From Pictodentalium vernedei (lineage: Eukaryota > Mollusca > Scaphopoda > Dentaliida > Dentaliidae), in the NCBI GenBank assembly GCA_031216915.1, contig CM062289.1, positions 442,627,587 to 442,691,586 of the forward strand: a stretch of DNA of 64,000 nucleotides, in the 5' to 3' direction. Under the pieces are notes generated by a model. That model saw only the letters and a program-made list of their open reading frames with translations. It was not told the DNA's origin and ran no database searches. Positions 54,534 through 64,000 of this stretch are shown one piece after another. Each line of letters starts with the position of its first letter. Position 1 is the stretch's first letter. Both the position numbers and the translations under genes were made by a program.

Positions 54534-55316
54534 AGATTATTTTGGGTCATCTGAATTTGTTATTCAAAATTTGTTTTATCACAACTAGGGCTGTCACGAT
54601 TATTCGATTAATCGATTGCTGATCGATCACGCCGAAATCGATTAGTATTTTTCGTTGTCGAAGAATCGGTAAGTTTTACCCCGTTTTAGACGTTTAATAA
54701 TTAAAAAAAAAAAAATTATTGTTTCTTTAGGTAAAGGGTCAAGAACGTCGACGTTAAATCTCAAGAAGCCGTTAGAAGCATTTGCCTTTTAGGAACATTC
54801 AAAGCTTTGATGTTCTGAACTTTTGAACCGTCGGTGTAATAATCAAGACCGGTCGGCAGTTGCGAACTTGCGAAGTTAGCAACTGACGACCGGTCTTGAT
54901 AATTACACTGACGGTTCAAAAGTTCAGAGCATTAAACCTTTGAATGTACCTAAAAGAGGATCGTCTTCGTTGTTTACTTGAGGAAGGTCAACTGACTTGA
55001 ACTTCATTTTTAACAACTTAAAGAGAGGGAAATGTGGGGACGGCGTCATCTATGTACGATTAATCGATTATAATCGATTATTTGCGACGATTAATCGATT
55101 CCTAAATTCAAAAATCGTGACAGCCCTAATCACAACTTATTGGAGAGTGCCGACAGACACTCTCCAATAATTTGTAATAAAACAAATTTAAATAAACAAA
55201 ATATTTTTTGCGTTTGACTGAATTTGAAACATGAGCAAGGAAAATATTAGCTTTTTACTCTGGTATTCTCATATTTCTGAAAGCCCTCATAGTGGCTTCT
55301 TGCATTCAACCAGTTA
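54534..55316. repeat. Repeat G, copy interrupted by MITE F
   Basis: The left part (CATCTGAATTTGTTATTCAA, TTGTTTTATCACAAC) and right part (CACAACTTATTGGAGAGTGC onward to TTCAACCAGTTAA) rejoin to match 53903-54128 when the 533-bp F element and one 8-bp duplication are removed. Confidence 0.85.
54596..55128. mobile_element. hAT-type MITE F, copy 4, nested in repeat G
   Basis: A 533-bp element, TAGGGCTGTCACGA to TCGTGACAGCCCTA, with the exact duplication ATCACAAC at 54588-54595 and 55129-55136. The empty-site equivalent is the other G copy (about 53950). Confidence 0.93.
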
Positions 55317-55387
55317 ATAATAGGCTCTTTAGAATTATCAATGAGAGACTTCACACTAAAAAAAAAAATAATAATAACCCCATATTA

Positions 55388-55590
55388 ATCCTTTTTCCAA
55401 CCCAGATAATATCACAATTTACTATCTTAAATAATATTTTTCAATTTTTTCAAAACATTTCAACAAAACCATATCATATGCCTTTTAGTCGAATGAACTC
55501 GACGAGGTCGTTCCGATGGGGGTCACGTGATATGGTTTTGTTGGAATTGTGTTGATTTTTTTTTCTACAGCAAAATTTGTATATTACTAC
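55388..55590. mobile_element. Degenerate D1 MITE
   Basis: TTAATCCTTTTTCCAACCC at the left, CATATCATATGCC and GGGTCACGTGATATGG core arms around ACTCGACGAGGTCG. The right end has decayed. Confidence 0.65.
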
Positions 55591-56214
55591 CTTAGATCCT
55601 CGAGAGCTTCTTAAGAAATGATATTAAAAGATGAAATTATCAAGTGAAGGGAAATCAAAGTTCCCTCGTGATTGTGATATTATTCATTCTCGTTGGTACA
55701 CTGTTAACGCAGAAAAACATTTAGAGGTACCGAGAAACCTCAGTTGGAGAGAACATTCATTCATTGTTTAAGGCATATAAAAATAAAAATACCAATGTGA
55801 CTGACCTATCCTCGAAGTTAGTGATTTTCTCGCCGTGTTTGCTTTGCCATTACAATGCAATGCACATATCCCCCTTCTTTTAAAACGCCAGTTAATTTAC
55901 AGAGAACAGACGTCGGTATTGTCCTTTTCAAACTTTCAGAATGACAAACTTAGTCAACAGATGAAAACAATGCGTCGTGCTGACAATACGAATACACATC
56001 AGTAGAAATTAAAGTTGGGAGTTTTTGTTTAAGAGCATATCATCACGACATATTTAAATAAAGTTATCACCCGCAGAGATAAAAACCGTCCATCACAATG
56101 CAAGCTTAATGTGTTTTTATTGCCTATAGTTACACTTATTGGTGAAATATGATGAACTACTCTTTCTTTATTCAGGTTACAGAAATTCTTATTGCAAAAC
56201 TGAAAAAGATATTC
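55591..56214. other. No gene recognised
   Basis: No feature identified. The 129-aa minus frame ending at 56029 overlaps a diverged B hairpin. Confidence 0.35.
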
Positions 56215-56521
56215 ACAGAACGTCACGATGTGTGAATGCAAACGTCGACCCGGAAAGAGTGCCAGCGCAGAAGGATATGCACAGCCTCGAGTTCTATTCG
56301 CCCGTGATGGCATAAGTGCTGCATTGACGAACGTATTCATATAGCGTGGCGTTATGTGTTTACTACACGCCTCTGCGAAGTATATATAGCATATACACAT
56401 AGTAGCTTGGTGTACCAAATGTTCACCACGAGTGGTGAAGTGGTGTTAACCGCGAGCCTTTGGCGCGCGGTTAACACCACTTCACCACGAGTGGTGAACA
56501 TTTGGTACACCAAGCTACTTT
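56215..56521. mobile_element. Diverged element B with added hairpin
   Basis: B-like first hairpin (AGAGTGCCAGCGCAGAAGGA, GGCATAAGTGCTGCATTGAC, TGTTTACTACACGCCTCTGC) followed by a near-perfect palindrome at 56402-56521. That palindrome has AGTAGCTTGGTGTACCAAAT arms around CGCGAGCCTTTGGCGCGCGG, a sequence not found in other B copies. Confidence 0.7.
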
Positions 56522-56608
56522 GGGTATATTTTATTTATACCATGATCGTCAGATGATTAAGAGTCGCTATTATTTTTTCTCGATTTTACTGAACAGCAGA
56601 CATACATA

Positions 56609-57022
56609 CATGCGAATCTGTTTTTGTTTACATGAGCATCGGTGGGAGGTACTTCCGCTGTCAATTTTATCGCCGAAACGAGATGGAAAAAAAAACGGAG
56701 CCTTTTTCGTTTTAATAACATACTATTTCGAATTATGGATGCTTTATTAACATGAGACAGTGCATGTTTGTAAATTTGTGGCATCTTATGAGGTAAACCC
56801 ATTTAAAAACGTAATAAATAATTGCCACTTTCATTTCACTCTTCGCGAGGCGACGTGCGATAAATTTCGACAAGGTTGCATTCAGGTCGATGTCAACAAA
56901 GGTCAACCTGGGTGTAGTTCTACTGTAGGTGTAAATTTAACTACTGAAATCCCATTGCTGATGTGTTCACCACGGTTGGTGTGTAAAGCTCAAATTTATG
57001 TGATAGGCTTCATATATATAGT
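56609..57022. repeat. Repeat U, copy 2
   Basis: Matches 33496-33852 over most of its length (TGCGAATCTGTTTTTGTTTA, CAAGGTTGCATTCAGG, GAAATCCCATTGCTGATGTG, TTGGTGTGTAAAGCTCAAA). Contains short insertions relative to copy 1. Confidence 0.75.
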
Positions 57023-57847
57023 ATAAAATCCATTAATGTGAAAATTCAAACATTACATGCAGAAAATTTCAAACTTAAAAACTCTGTGTCATTTTTCCAA
57101 TTGACATTCGATTTGCTGGCTGCCAGTACAGCTTCCAAATTGATCTGGGTCAAAATGTGACATTTTGATTGGCTGATTACGAAAATGGGAGCAGCTTAGT
57201 TCTTTTGATGGATTCACACCGTCTGTTTGAAAATAGACCGTTAACGGAAAACCGTACGGAACACGTGTTCCGTTCGGATGTCTAAATATGGAAATGGGGA
57301 TAAACTTACAGGCATGTGATAATACCCATTTTGTCCCAGATGGTTATTGGCTGTACATTGCGAGATTGCTGCAGGGATGTAACAATAAAGGATTAGAAAA
57401 GAGAAATGAAGATTGTGTCAGTCGCACAGCAGCAATAACGTGACCAGTCATTTCTACCTTAGTTTTAATATTGATGATGAACCCCAATCTGCCAAAAGGC
57501 CAGTGAAAATTGCGGTCTGGAAGAAAAGAAAGAAATTGCAACAAGGGTAGGTTGCTCTCACCATTCTACTGGAGATGCAATCTGATTTTTTTTAAGTCTG
57601 TGTGTGTTCGTTAGTTGGTAAGATCATGTTGGCATTTCAACGAAACTCTGTGAAAATCCATTGTCGAAACACGACTCTGGCAAATGATCACAAAATAGAA
57701 GTACTTGTTCAACGAGACAAACTTATTACTATTCACATAAAATGGAAGTCGAAATATGGAAATGTGTGTACATGTGTGTGTGTGTGGGGGGGGGGGGGGG
57801 TGGCTGGGGTGGAGTGGGAAACCCAACTTCATTGGGCTGAAACTTCG
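57023..57847. other. Intergenic DNA with B-like hairpin and poly-G
   Basis: GTACGGAACACGTGTTCCGTTC at 57256-57277 resembles the third hairpin of B. A TG microsatellite runs into a 14-nt G run at 57773-57800. No gene seen. Confidence 0.45.
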
Positions 57848-58094
57848 TTAACCCTTTACCGTAATGTCCAAAACCGCCCAGCGCTATTCACAAAATTTTC
57901 CATTCAGTTTTTATTACCTTTTCATTTTGTGTCACAAAAACATAGCTTATGACTCCACATTGGAACGAGCTAAACGAGCTCGTTTCAATGAGTGGTCACA
58001 AGCTATGTTTTTGACGCAAAAAGTCAAAAAAATTAGTGCTTCAAAAATTTTATTTGCAAGTGTCGTCTGCTTTTCGTGTTAGGTAGAGGGTTAT
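57848..58094. mobile_element. D2 piggyBac-type MITE
   Basis: TTAA, CCCTTTACCGTAATGTCC, the core CATAGCTTATGACTCCACAT and inverse, right end GTGTTAGGTAGAGGG before TTAT (one change from TTAA). Confidence 0.85.
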
Positions 58095-58745
58095 TCCTAA
58101 ATATATTTTTCAACCAGTCAGTGTATCTAATTTCGGATTAAATGGATAAGACTTTTAGAGGCATGATCTTGTCTAGTTTTTCTACTTCAAGCACCATCCA
58201 ACCCTTAGGGTTGGAAGAAGGTTGAACTAAAAAAAGTAGACTGACCCAGGAGAAGATGGAACTCAATGGCTAAAAATACGGCTAAATTTCTTAGCGTACT
58301 TAGGTAATTTAATACGGTACTATCCATTATATTGACACATTAGCATACGCCGCAAATTGTAAAACTGACTGTATAGTCTTGAAGCATGTTAATCATGTAG
58401 GGGTGGATACTCCCTTTGGCAATCACCCCCACCCCAACGTTAGGTTCCTCCGCCAGTGAATGTGTTACTTTCTGGGCTCTATAGCAATTAGTATAATTTC
58501 CAAGCGATTCTAAATTCATAGTAGATCACCTTCACTTAGCAATGTATGACGTGTAAATCTATTGTGAAAACGACTTAATTAAATCCACGATTGGCAAACG
58601 TTTAATTGGCTGTGATAATAATTGCCTTTCATGTTACAAGTGTTAGTAGAAAACGATGCATAAAAAAGAATCTCACCGGCCATTTTCCACGGCCACTTTT
58701 GCAGAATGCTTCGCAGTGTCTTAGTAATGGCGATAGCTAGATAGA
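58095..58745. other. Intergenic DNA with a stray V hairpin
   Basis: 58175-58240 carries TTTTTCTACTTCAAGCACCA and AACCCTTAGGGTTGGAAGAA, the hairpin of element V. No gene seen. Confidence 0.45.
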
Positions 58746-58751
58746 TTATTT

Positions 58752-59117
58752 ATTATTTATTAGGGTTTAACGACACTCTAACAGCCAGGGTCATATCGTG
58801 TCGGTGACAGTTTTGCAGGTGGAGAAAGCCGGAGTGCCCGGAGAGAACCACCGAGCAACGACGAGCAGCTGTCAGCTCCCCAACATCGTAACCCCGCAAT
58901 GCAGCACAAACAGGGTTAGATTGGTTGAAGACATGCGCACCATCGACGTGTAGTACGCCTTAGTACACGGCGTCATCGTGCTCCTGTGTGGACATCGGGG
59001 TTAAGTGCCTTGCCCAAGGGCACAACGCGGGAGTCCAAATCAATCGCTCAGACGGGCTCGACGTTGCTTAACTTCGGTGTTCTGACGAGAACCGGTTGCC
59101 GCAACGCCACTGCGCAC
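58752..59117 (-). mobile_element. 5S-rRNA-headed SINE with deleted C box
   Basis: Minus strand. The head GGTTCTCGTCAGAACACCG and AAGTTAAGCAACGTCGAGCC is followed directly by GTCTGAGCGATTGATTTGG, so the GGATGGGTGACC C-box region is absent. Body and type-2 tail (GACACGATATGACCCTGGCT, GTGTCGTTAAACCCTAATAA) are normal. Probably transcriptionally dead. Confidence 0.87.
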
Positions 59118-59124
59118 CTGGATA

Positions 59125-59480
59125 AATAGATAGATCTTTATTTTGCAGTATACTGGTTCAATGATTACCAAATAGCATTACAAAAACAAGAATATAAGCT
59201 AGTATGCAGCATGGACATGGCATAGCCTTTAAGGCTGTCTTCTTACCATTCCCGTAAAAAAGAAAGATATCAAGGCATCTCTGTGTATCGAAGTGCTTTC
59301 CCCAAAACGGGATTGTCTGATCTTTTATTTGTGATTCAAGGGGGCTAGAATGTATTTGAGGATTACGTGGTGGGAAGGGGACGATGAGATTCCAGAGGAT
59401 ATGGCTGGCGGATGACATAGTCGGGGCACGTTGGGTTGTCACATTTCGACTTAGGACGCGAATAATTATATGATTCACGA
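59125..59480 (-). repeat. LINE-type 3' tail, copy 2
   Basis: Minus strand: AAGAAGACAGCC then TTAAAGGCTATGCCATGTCC, ending GCAAAATAAAGATC and ATCT units. Shares its end with 4900-5050. The overlapping 106-residue frame has no recognised domain. Confidence 0.6.
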
Positions 59481-59911
59481 GTGGAGAAACAAGTAAAACG
59501 CATCGTTTAAATGTTTAATAAACCAAAAGAGTCCCATGTTTGCAGTTACATTTACGAATTTAAGTGAAATTGGTCGAGTCCTAATTCACCGAACGGGTTT
59601 CGTTCGTTTACTATATGGCAGCGAGTTGAATAGTTTGTTTATCAACTGATCCCAAACCTGATAAACGAATTCTGTGTGGATCGAGAAACAAACAACGCTT
59701 TCTACAATGCCTAGTTAACTTGAACAATATTTATTAAAAAACTGAAAAATGGTTGGTAGTTAAGGTAAAAATTATATTTTTTAAAATATACATGAACAAT
59801 AGAAGGTATCCTATTTTTATATAGTTAACTGTAATAAAAGATTCGACATCGAGCCTTTGCTTTATGAAAGTTGTCTCATAAAAGTGCAAAGTTAGAACAT
59901 AATAATATATA
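59481..59911. other. No gene recognised
   Basis: No feature identified. Confidence 0.3.
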
Positions 59912-60394
59912 TACAGAACGACACACGCGTGCGAATGGGTTAATCGATATGACACGAGTGCCAGTGCGGTAGGATAACCCATTCACACTCGTGTGTCGTT
60001 GTGTGTTTATTACACACCTTCACGTCTATAAAAAAACAATTATTAGAAGGACACTCAGCAATCCATTTGACAAATATCAACAAAAACAATACATTGTATC
60101 GCCAACCAAATTTGCCAGGGGAACCATTTCGTCCCCTGAGTTTCAATGTGTTCTATGTGCCTACTGGCACATAGAACACATTGGATCTCGGTGGACGATT
60201 TTCAGCTCTCGCTAGCGATTAAATTTGTAACTGCGTTGCACAATTTGTAGAGAATTTCAGTGAACTTTCGCTTCTATTTAAAATAGTCCGTCAACGATTT
60301 CCGTTCCGCACATATGTACGGAACAAACTTTCATTCTCCGCATGGTTTAGTGTTACTGTTGATGATGAGTTCATAGAACATGCGTGTAATAAAT
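59912..60394 (+). mobile_element. Three-hairpin element B, copy 5
   Basis: A shortened first hairpin (ACAGAACGACACACGCGTGC, GGTTAATCGATATGACACGA, then ACCCATTCACACTCGTGTG) followed by full second (CTATGTGCCTACTGGCACAT) and third (CCGCACATATGTACGG) hairpins. Ends in GCGTGTAATAAA. Confidence 0.8.
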
Positions 60395-61489
60395 GGTTTA
60401 GAGTGATACAACAGAACCACATGCTGGTAAAAGAGATACAGAAAACAGATTGAGAGTGAAATAAATGAGGAAAGTGGGGTCAGTTTGTCAATGTCATGAT
60501 ACCAATGATCTGGCAGGTTGAGACTCGATCGACAGTGCGCTCACTTGTAGTGCACGTCGTTATTAGTCGGGAAGATCAGTCATTGCTTGGCGGTTAATTC
60601 CCTGAGTAGGTTACCCTGCTTATCTACTACATAACGTACGATGAGAAAGTTTTAGTTAATCAGTATGCAATACCCATTACGTTGTTTACATATAGCTGAG
60701 CGTCCATCCCTGGATAAGTTTTCCGATGACAGATGTTTTAATCATCCATTTGTGTATTTATTTATGTATTTATGGTATCCAGTGTCATTTTGAGCATACG
60801 TGCCTATATCATGACAATTATGTAAATTACAGTTAAAACTAGAAGTCCTGCCATGAAATGCGCACAAATAGCGCGTCGATCGGTGCGTTGATCTACGCGT
60901 CTATTTATTTAAACATATTTTATTTGTCATTGAATATGCAAACGAGGATTGGCGGACAAGTGCTTTCCACTTATAACCCTCCGCTCCTCGAACAGATATA
61001 CAAACATACAAAAGATGGCAACAAAATTTGAAGAACAAATACATACTTATTCTATCAATCACATTAAATAGAAATAACAAATAAAGATGCGTTGTCGAGT
61101 TTGAGTGAAGAACAGATGATTTAGTGAGGTTGAACTTATAACAACAAAGATAAAAACGGGGGAGAACTCGACGATTTCCTGCTCAACATCATCACACATC
61201 AAAACAGTGAGGACATCATCCTCGCCGCGTGAAACCGCTCCATTGACAAACCGCGCGCGCGTGTTCTACTTTCAAAATCGGATGGTTCAGGATTTGGACA
61301 TGGCCAAGTTTGTGACTAATCACAGAGTGACACTCAGGGCCATGAGCCAGCCAGTACCGAGTGAATTCCACTATGGAGTGCACCCCGTACAGGAAGGCTC
61401 CAAATCGGCGGCATGACGCTAGCTTAAGGAGGAGATGAGGGTTCTTTATATGCACGAGTACAAGAAGTATTTGCATATATTCAATGAAC
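60395..61489. other. No gene recognised
   Basis: No repeat or supported frame. Overlapping opposite-strand frames at 61207-61476 have no recognised motifs. Confidence 0.35.
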
Positions 61490-61805
61490 TTAGCTGTCGT
61501 TAAACCTCTTGGTATTCTTTATAAACCTTTGTACAGCAATACACATGACAATATTATCACTATCGGATCGTCGGTAGTCTCCATACAGAAGTGAATCAAC
61601 CGACATCTCATTACTGTCAGTGAGTCCCAGTGACGAGATCAGATCGTGTCGGGCGCCACATAGAGTAGACAGTGTTTAAAAAAGGGTTCAACATCTTCTT
61701 TTTGATTTCCACATCTACATTGTGGTGAGCTACTAACGTAATGGCTGAACAAGTCGCTATTCAGACCGAACTTGAACAAGTCGCTATCTACGCGTTATGA
61801 CCATA
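61490..61805 (-). pseudogene. LINE ORF2 C-terminus with zinc knuckle, frameshifted
   Basis: Direct minus-strand translation gives RVDSDLFKFGLNSDLFSHYV, a knuckle CRCGNQKEDVEPFFKHC, then after a frameshift SLGLTDSNEMSVDSLLYGDY and IAVQRFIKNTKRFNDS with a stop at 61490. The order matches the C-termini at 7525 and 9916. The normal His before the last Cys is altered (EPFFKHC). Confidence 0.75.
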
Positions 61806-61839
61806 GTCAGGCTATCAAATTCTGTACATGTGGCCTGTG

Positions 61840-61912
61840 CACAAGCAATGTTTCAGCCAATGGACCTCCGGGTAACCCGGAGGTCCATTGGCAGAAACAT
61901 TGCCTGTGTTTG
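61840..61912. repeat. Centre of MITE C only
   Basis: CACAAGCAATGTTTCAGCCA then GGACCTCCGGGTAACCCGGA and inverse. The outer arms of C are missing, as in an internal-hairpin relic. Confidence 0.75.
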
Positions 61913-62049
61913 CAATGAGTAACCAGGAGAACCTGTCGTGCTTTGGATGCCATTCGATATGGCAATTGCGCGCAATTCCTACGCGCAATTAAGCCTAGAT
62001 AAGCACACAGTTCGTGATAGGACTTCTAGTTTTAACTGTAGGTATGAAA

Positions 62050-62145
62050 TCATGTTTATTTATTTATTGAGTTATTTATTTGTGTTTTAGGCCACATATT
62101 TCTGTACAATGCCTAAGGGTGACCGCAACATGGATAAAATGTCAA
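62050..62145 (-). repeat. Type-1 SINE tail fragment
   Basis: TTTATTTATTGAG then GTGTTTTAGGCCACATATTTCTGTACAATG matches the minus-strand type-1 tail seen at 15361-15425, with decay. No body is attached. Confidence 0.55.
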
Positions 62146-62356
62146 GTCCAGCCAATAGGTTATAACCATGCTGGCTATTTTAGAGCACTTCGAGTCTTCG
62201 ACCCCATTCATGGGTGACCGGGTCATATTTTACCAGCAGGACGGAGCTTGATTACTACAGAAAACAAGCACTGCTTCACTTCCCGGATTCCCGCGGGGAA
62301 AAGTAAAGTTTAGCCATCCTGTTATACCAATGCTGCACACTCGATAGTGATACGTG

Positions 62357-62741
62357 TGGGGGGGGGGGGGGGGCGGTGGCTCAGTAGGTAGAGGTGCAGG
62401 CTGCAAGCCGAGAGGTCCTCGGTTCGAATCCCACCTGTGGCAACCGCGTTGTGTCCTTGGGCAAGACACCTCGTCTCCACTGCCCGCGTGGGGGCACGAT
62501 GACGCCGTGTACTAAGGCGTACTGCACGTCGATGGTACGCATATCTTCAACCAATCTAACCCTGCCTGTGCTGCAGTGCGGAGTTACGATGTTGGGGAGC
62601 TGGCAGCTGCTCGTCGTTGCTCGGTGGTTCTCTCCGGGTACTCCGGCTTCCTCCACCCGTACAACTGTCACGGTCATGATTAGCCTTTGTGCATAAATAT
62701 GTGACCTTAAACATCAATAAATAATAAATAAATAAATATAA
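62357..62741 (+). mobile_element. tRNA-headed SINE, complete, 13-bp target duplication
   Basis: Follows a poly-G run. The head GGCGGTGGCTCAGTAGGTAG (A box) ... CTCGGTTCGAATCCC (B box) matches the SINE at 15729. The body runs through GGGGGCACGATGACGCCGTG and CGGTGGTTCTCTCCGGGTAC, with a type-1 tail (TTGTGCATAAATATGTGACC, CATCAATAAATAATAAATA). It is bracketed by ATAGTGATACGTG at 62344-62356 and 62742-62754, an exact 13-bp duplication. Confidence 0.92.
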
Positions 62742-62785
62742 ATAGTGATACGTGGCGTAAAAATTAAAGCGGACCACCTGTAATG

Positions 62786-63361
62786 TAGAGCTGAAACGGT
62801 TAAAGGGTTTTCTTGATCGATTAATGATAGGGATTAAGCTTGGTTAACCGATTAATCACTTGTTGTAGTAGGTAGCTGAATTATTGCCGTACCGTTGATG
62901 ATTTATAGCATTAACCCTTTGTCCAAAGTAACACACAAAACAGGCAAGCGCTATATATAAAAATCTCCTTCAAATTTTATTATGTTTTCAATTTTTGTCT
63001 GAAAAACATAGCCCATGACACCTCATTGGAACGAGCCCGTTGAGCTTGTTCCACTGAGGGGTCATACGCTATGTTTTTGAGACAAAAATTGAAAATTTTT
63101 AGTAATTCAAGAATGTATTTATTTATTTTACAAGTATCGTCTGCTGTCCGCAACGGGCAAAGAGTTAACTTTAATCTGTCTCATAATAATTGATGCAAAT
63201 CAGTGTGACAATATTTGCCTGTTTTAGAGCAAGTTTGTTCCTTTACTAACCCATATAATATAGTAGTTTAAGGCAAGGGTTAATCGATCAATTACTTTTT
63301 ATGATCGATCAAGACGTTGGTCATCGGTTAATCGATTAATCGGTTAACCGTTTCAGCTCTA
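62786..63361. mobile_element. hAT-type MITE H with nested D2
   Basis: Ends TAGAGCTGAAACGGTTAA and TTAACCGTTTCAGCTCTA, flanked by an exact CTGTAATG duplication (62778-62785, 63362-63369). Subterminal GATCGATTAAT-rich arms. A complete D2 MITE sits inside at 62911-63168. Confidence 0.93.
62911..63168. mobile_element. D2 piggyBac-type MITE nested in H
   Basis: TTAA, CCCTTTGTCCAAAGTAACAC, the core CATAGCCCATGACACCTCAT and inverse, right end CGTCTGCTGTCCGCAACGGG, CAAAG, then TTAA. Both targets preserved. The related element at 19693 lacks it, so it post-dates the H/H-like split. Confidence 0.88.
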
Positions 63362-63369
63362 CTGTAATG

Positions 63370-64000
63370 AGGATTCAAGTTTTTCCCGAGACCACAACTA
63401 GGAACACTCAGGCTACTTTCAAGATGCTATTGAATTATCGCCCCTTACCAGTTCTAAAGTATCAACTGAATGGTCATACAAGGAGTCAGATCAGATATTA
63501 GTTTTAATTTTCTGTCCCTTTTAAACCTGATGTTCTAATTAGTAGCGTCTTATGCACTACTGTGTTCATCGAAAAGGGTGAGGAGTCTAACTTGCATTTG
63601 TGGAGAAGTCCAGTCGTAAATTAATCCAACAGCCCTATAGGGCCGTAGTAATAAATTATCAGCCATCCCCCTTCCAGCTGGGTGTACATTGTCTTGTCTA
63701 CTCGTGGATCTGTAGGATTATATTATCACCACACCTCCTGTCCAGTTGGATGTTCATTGCGTTGCCTACTCGTGGCATGCCAATTTTTCATTTACACCAA
63801 ATATTATGCACACTGTTTGAAGGGGTTAACTCGCAGTCAATAAAACTACTATGTTATAAGAATGCAGCTGAAGGGTGTATCAGCTTTCAAACTTTGACTA
63901 CAAATAGATAACAAATTTATTTCTTTTCTCGTTCTATCTGTTAGAAGACAAATATGAACAGAGAATATCAAGGATAATTGCGTTGTGTCATTGGTCAAGA
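63370..64000. other. No gene recognised
   Basis: Two diverged copies of a ~45-bp motif (TCCAGCTGGGTGTACATTG, TCCAGTTGGATGTTCATTG, each before GCCTACTCGTGG-like sequence) lie at 63675-63775. Otherwise unremarkable. Confidence 0.4.

Noticed and set aside
57602-57952. 116-residue plus-strand ORF
   Set aside because: It runs through a TG microsatellite, a poly-G run and a D2 MITE end. Not a plausible protein.
62381-62777. ORFs of 73-100 residues on both strands (also at 15424, 25744, 43030, 43136, 48815)
   Set aside because: These are translations of the SINE body, which is open in several frames. The similar peptides across loci reflect SINE copies, not a gene family.
1-64000. Bacterial-style defence system, operon or viral gene cluster
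   Set aside because: Nothing in the window has clustered co-directional genes, recognisable defence domains or viral structural genes. The organisation is that of a eukaryotic intergenic region.

Overview
The window looks like non-coding, transposon-saturated nuclear DNA of a metazoan. Evidence for this is AT-rich sequence, no operons or dense ORFs, tRNA- and 5S-rRNA-headed SINEs, several non-LTR retrotransposon remnants, and dozens of palindromic DNA-transposon derivatives (MITEs) whose target-site duplications can still be read. The only convincing host gene is a class A (rhodopsin-like) G-protein-coupled receptor on the minus strand at 31455-32657. Its motif variants (ERC for DRY, NFYLY for NPxxY) suggest a neuropeptide-type orphan receptor of the sort expanded in marine invertebrates, most likely a lophotrochozoan. 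The species cannot be named from this sequence.

Layout. 1-7.5 kb: a cluster of TA-flanked foldback MITEs (family A), a three-hairpin element (B), a hAT MITE with a perfect 8-bp duplication (I), a TA-flanked MITE (C) and two diverged copies of a ~180-bp segment. 7.5-10.5 kb: three minus-strand LINE C-terminal remnants packed together. 10.75-12.45 kb: a 28-copy, 61-bp satellite. 13.5-24.3 kb: isolated hairpins, a perfectly bounded tRNA-SINE, hAT MITEs E, F and H-like, element K and a GC-richer 1.3-kb inverted-repeat element (P). 25-31 kb: further copies of families C, D, AA, B, E and F. 31.4-32.7 kb: the receptor gene, with a MITE half just upstream in its presumed 5' intron and a hAT MITE 115 bp beyond its stop codon. 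33-40 kb: SINE remnant with a long AAAT tail, repeat U, tandem element V, piggyBac-type MITE D1, inverted K, F, a 5S-headed SINE with an internal inverted duplication, and a CR1/L2-type LINE end. 40-64 kb: more D2, AA, W, C, B, G and SINE copies, an unrecognised degenerate proline-rich ORF at 44.75-45.32 kb, F nested in G, a LINE C-terminus at 61.5 kb, a well bounded tRNA-SINE at 62.4 kb, and hAT MITE H carrying a nested piggyBac-type MITE.

The most interesting points are these. One SINE body occurs with two kinds of pol III head (tRNA-like and 5S-rRNA-like), each with its own 3' tail. One of these SINEs has acquired an internal hairpin by inverted duplication. The same palindromic piggyBac-type core is embedded inside several unrelated MITE families that then amplified as composites. 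The 61-bp satellite shows a local three-unit periodicity, largely through changes at CpG sites. No defence system, operon, CRISPR array or viral gene set was seen.
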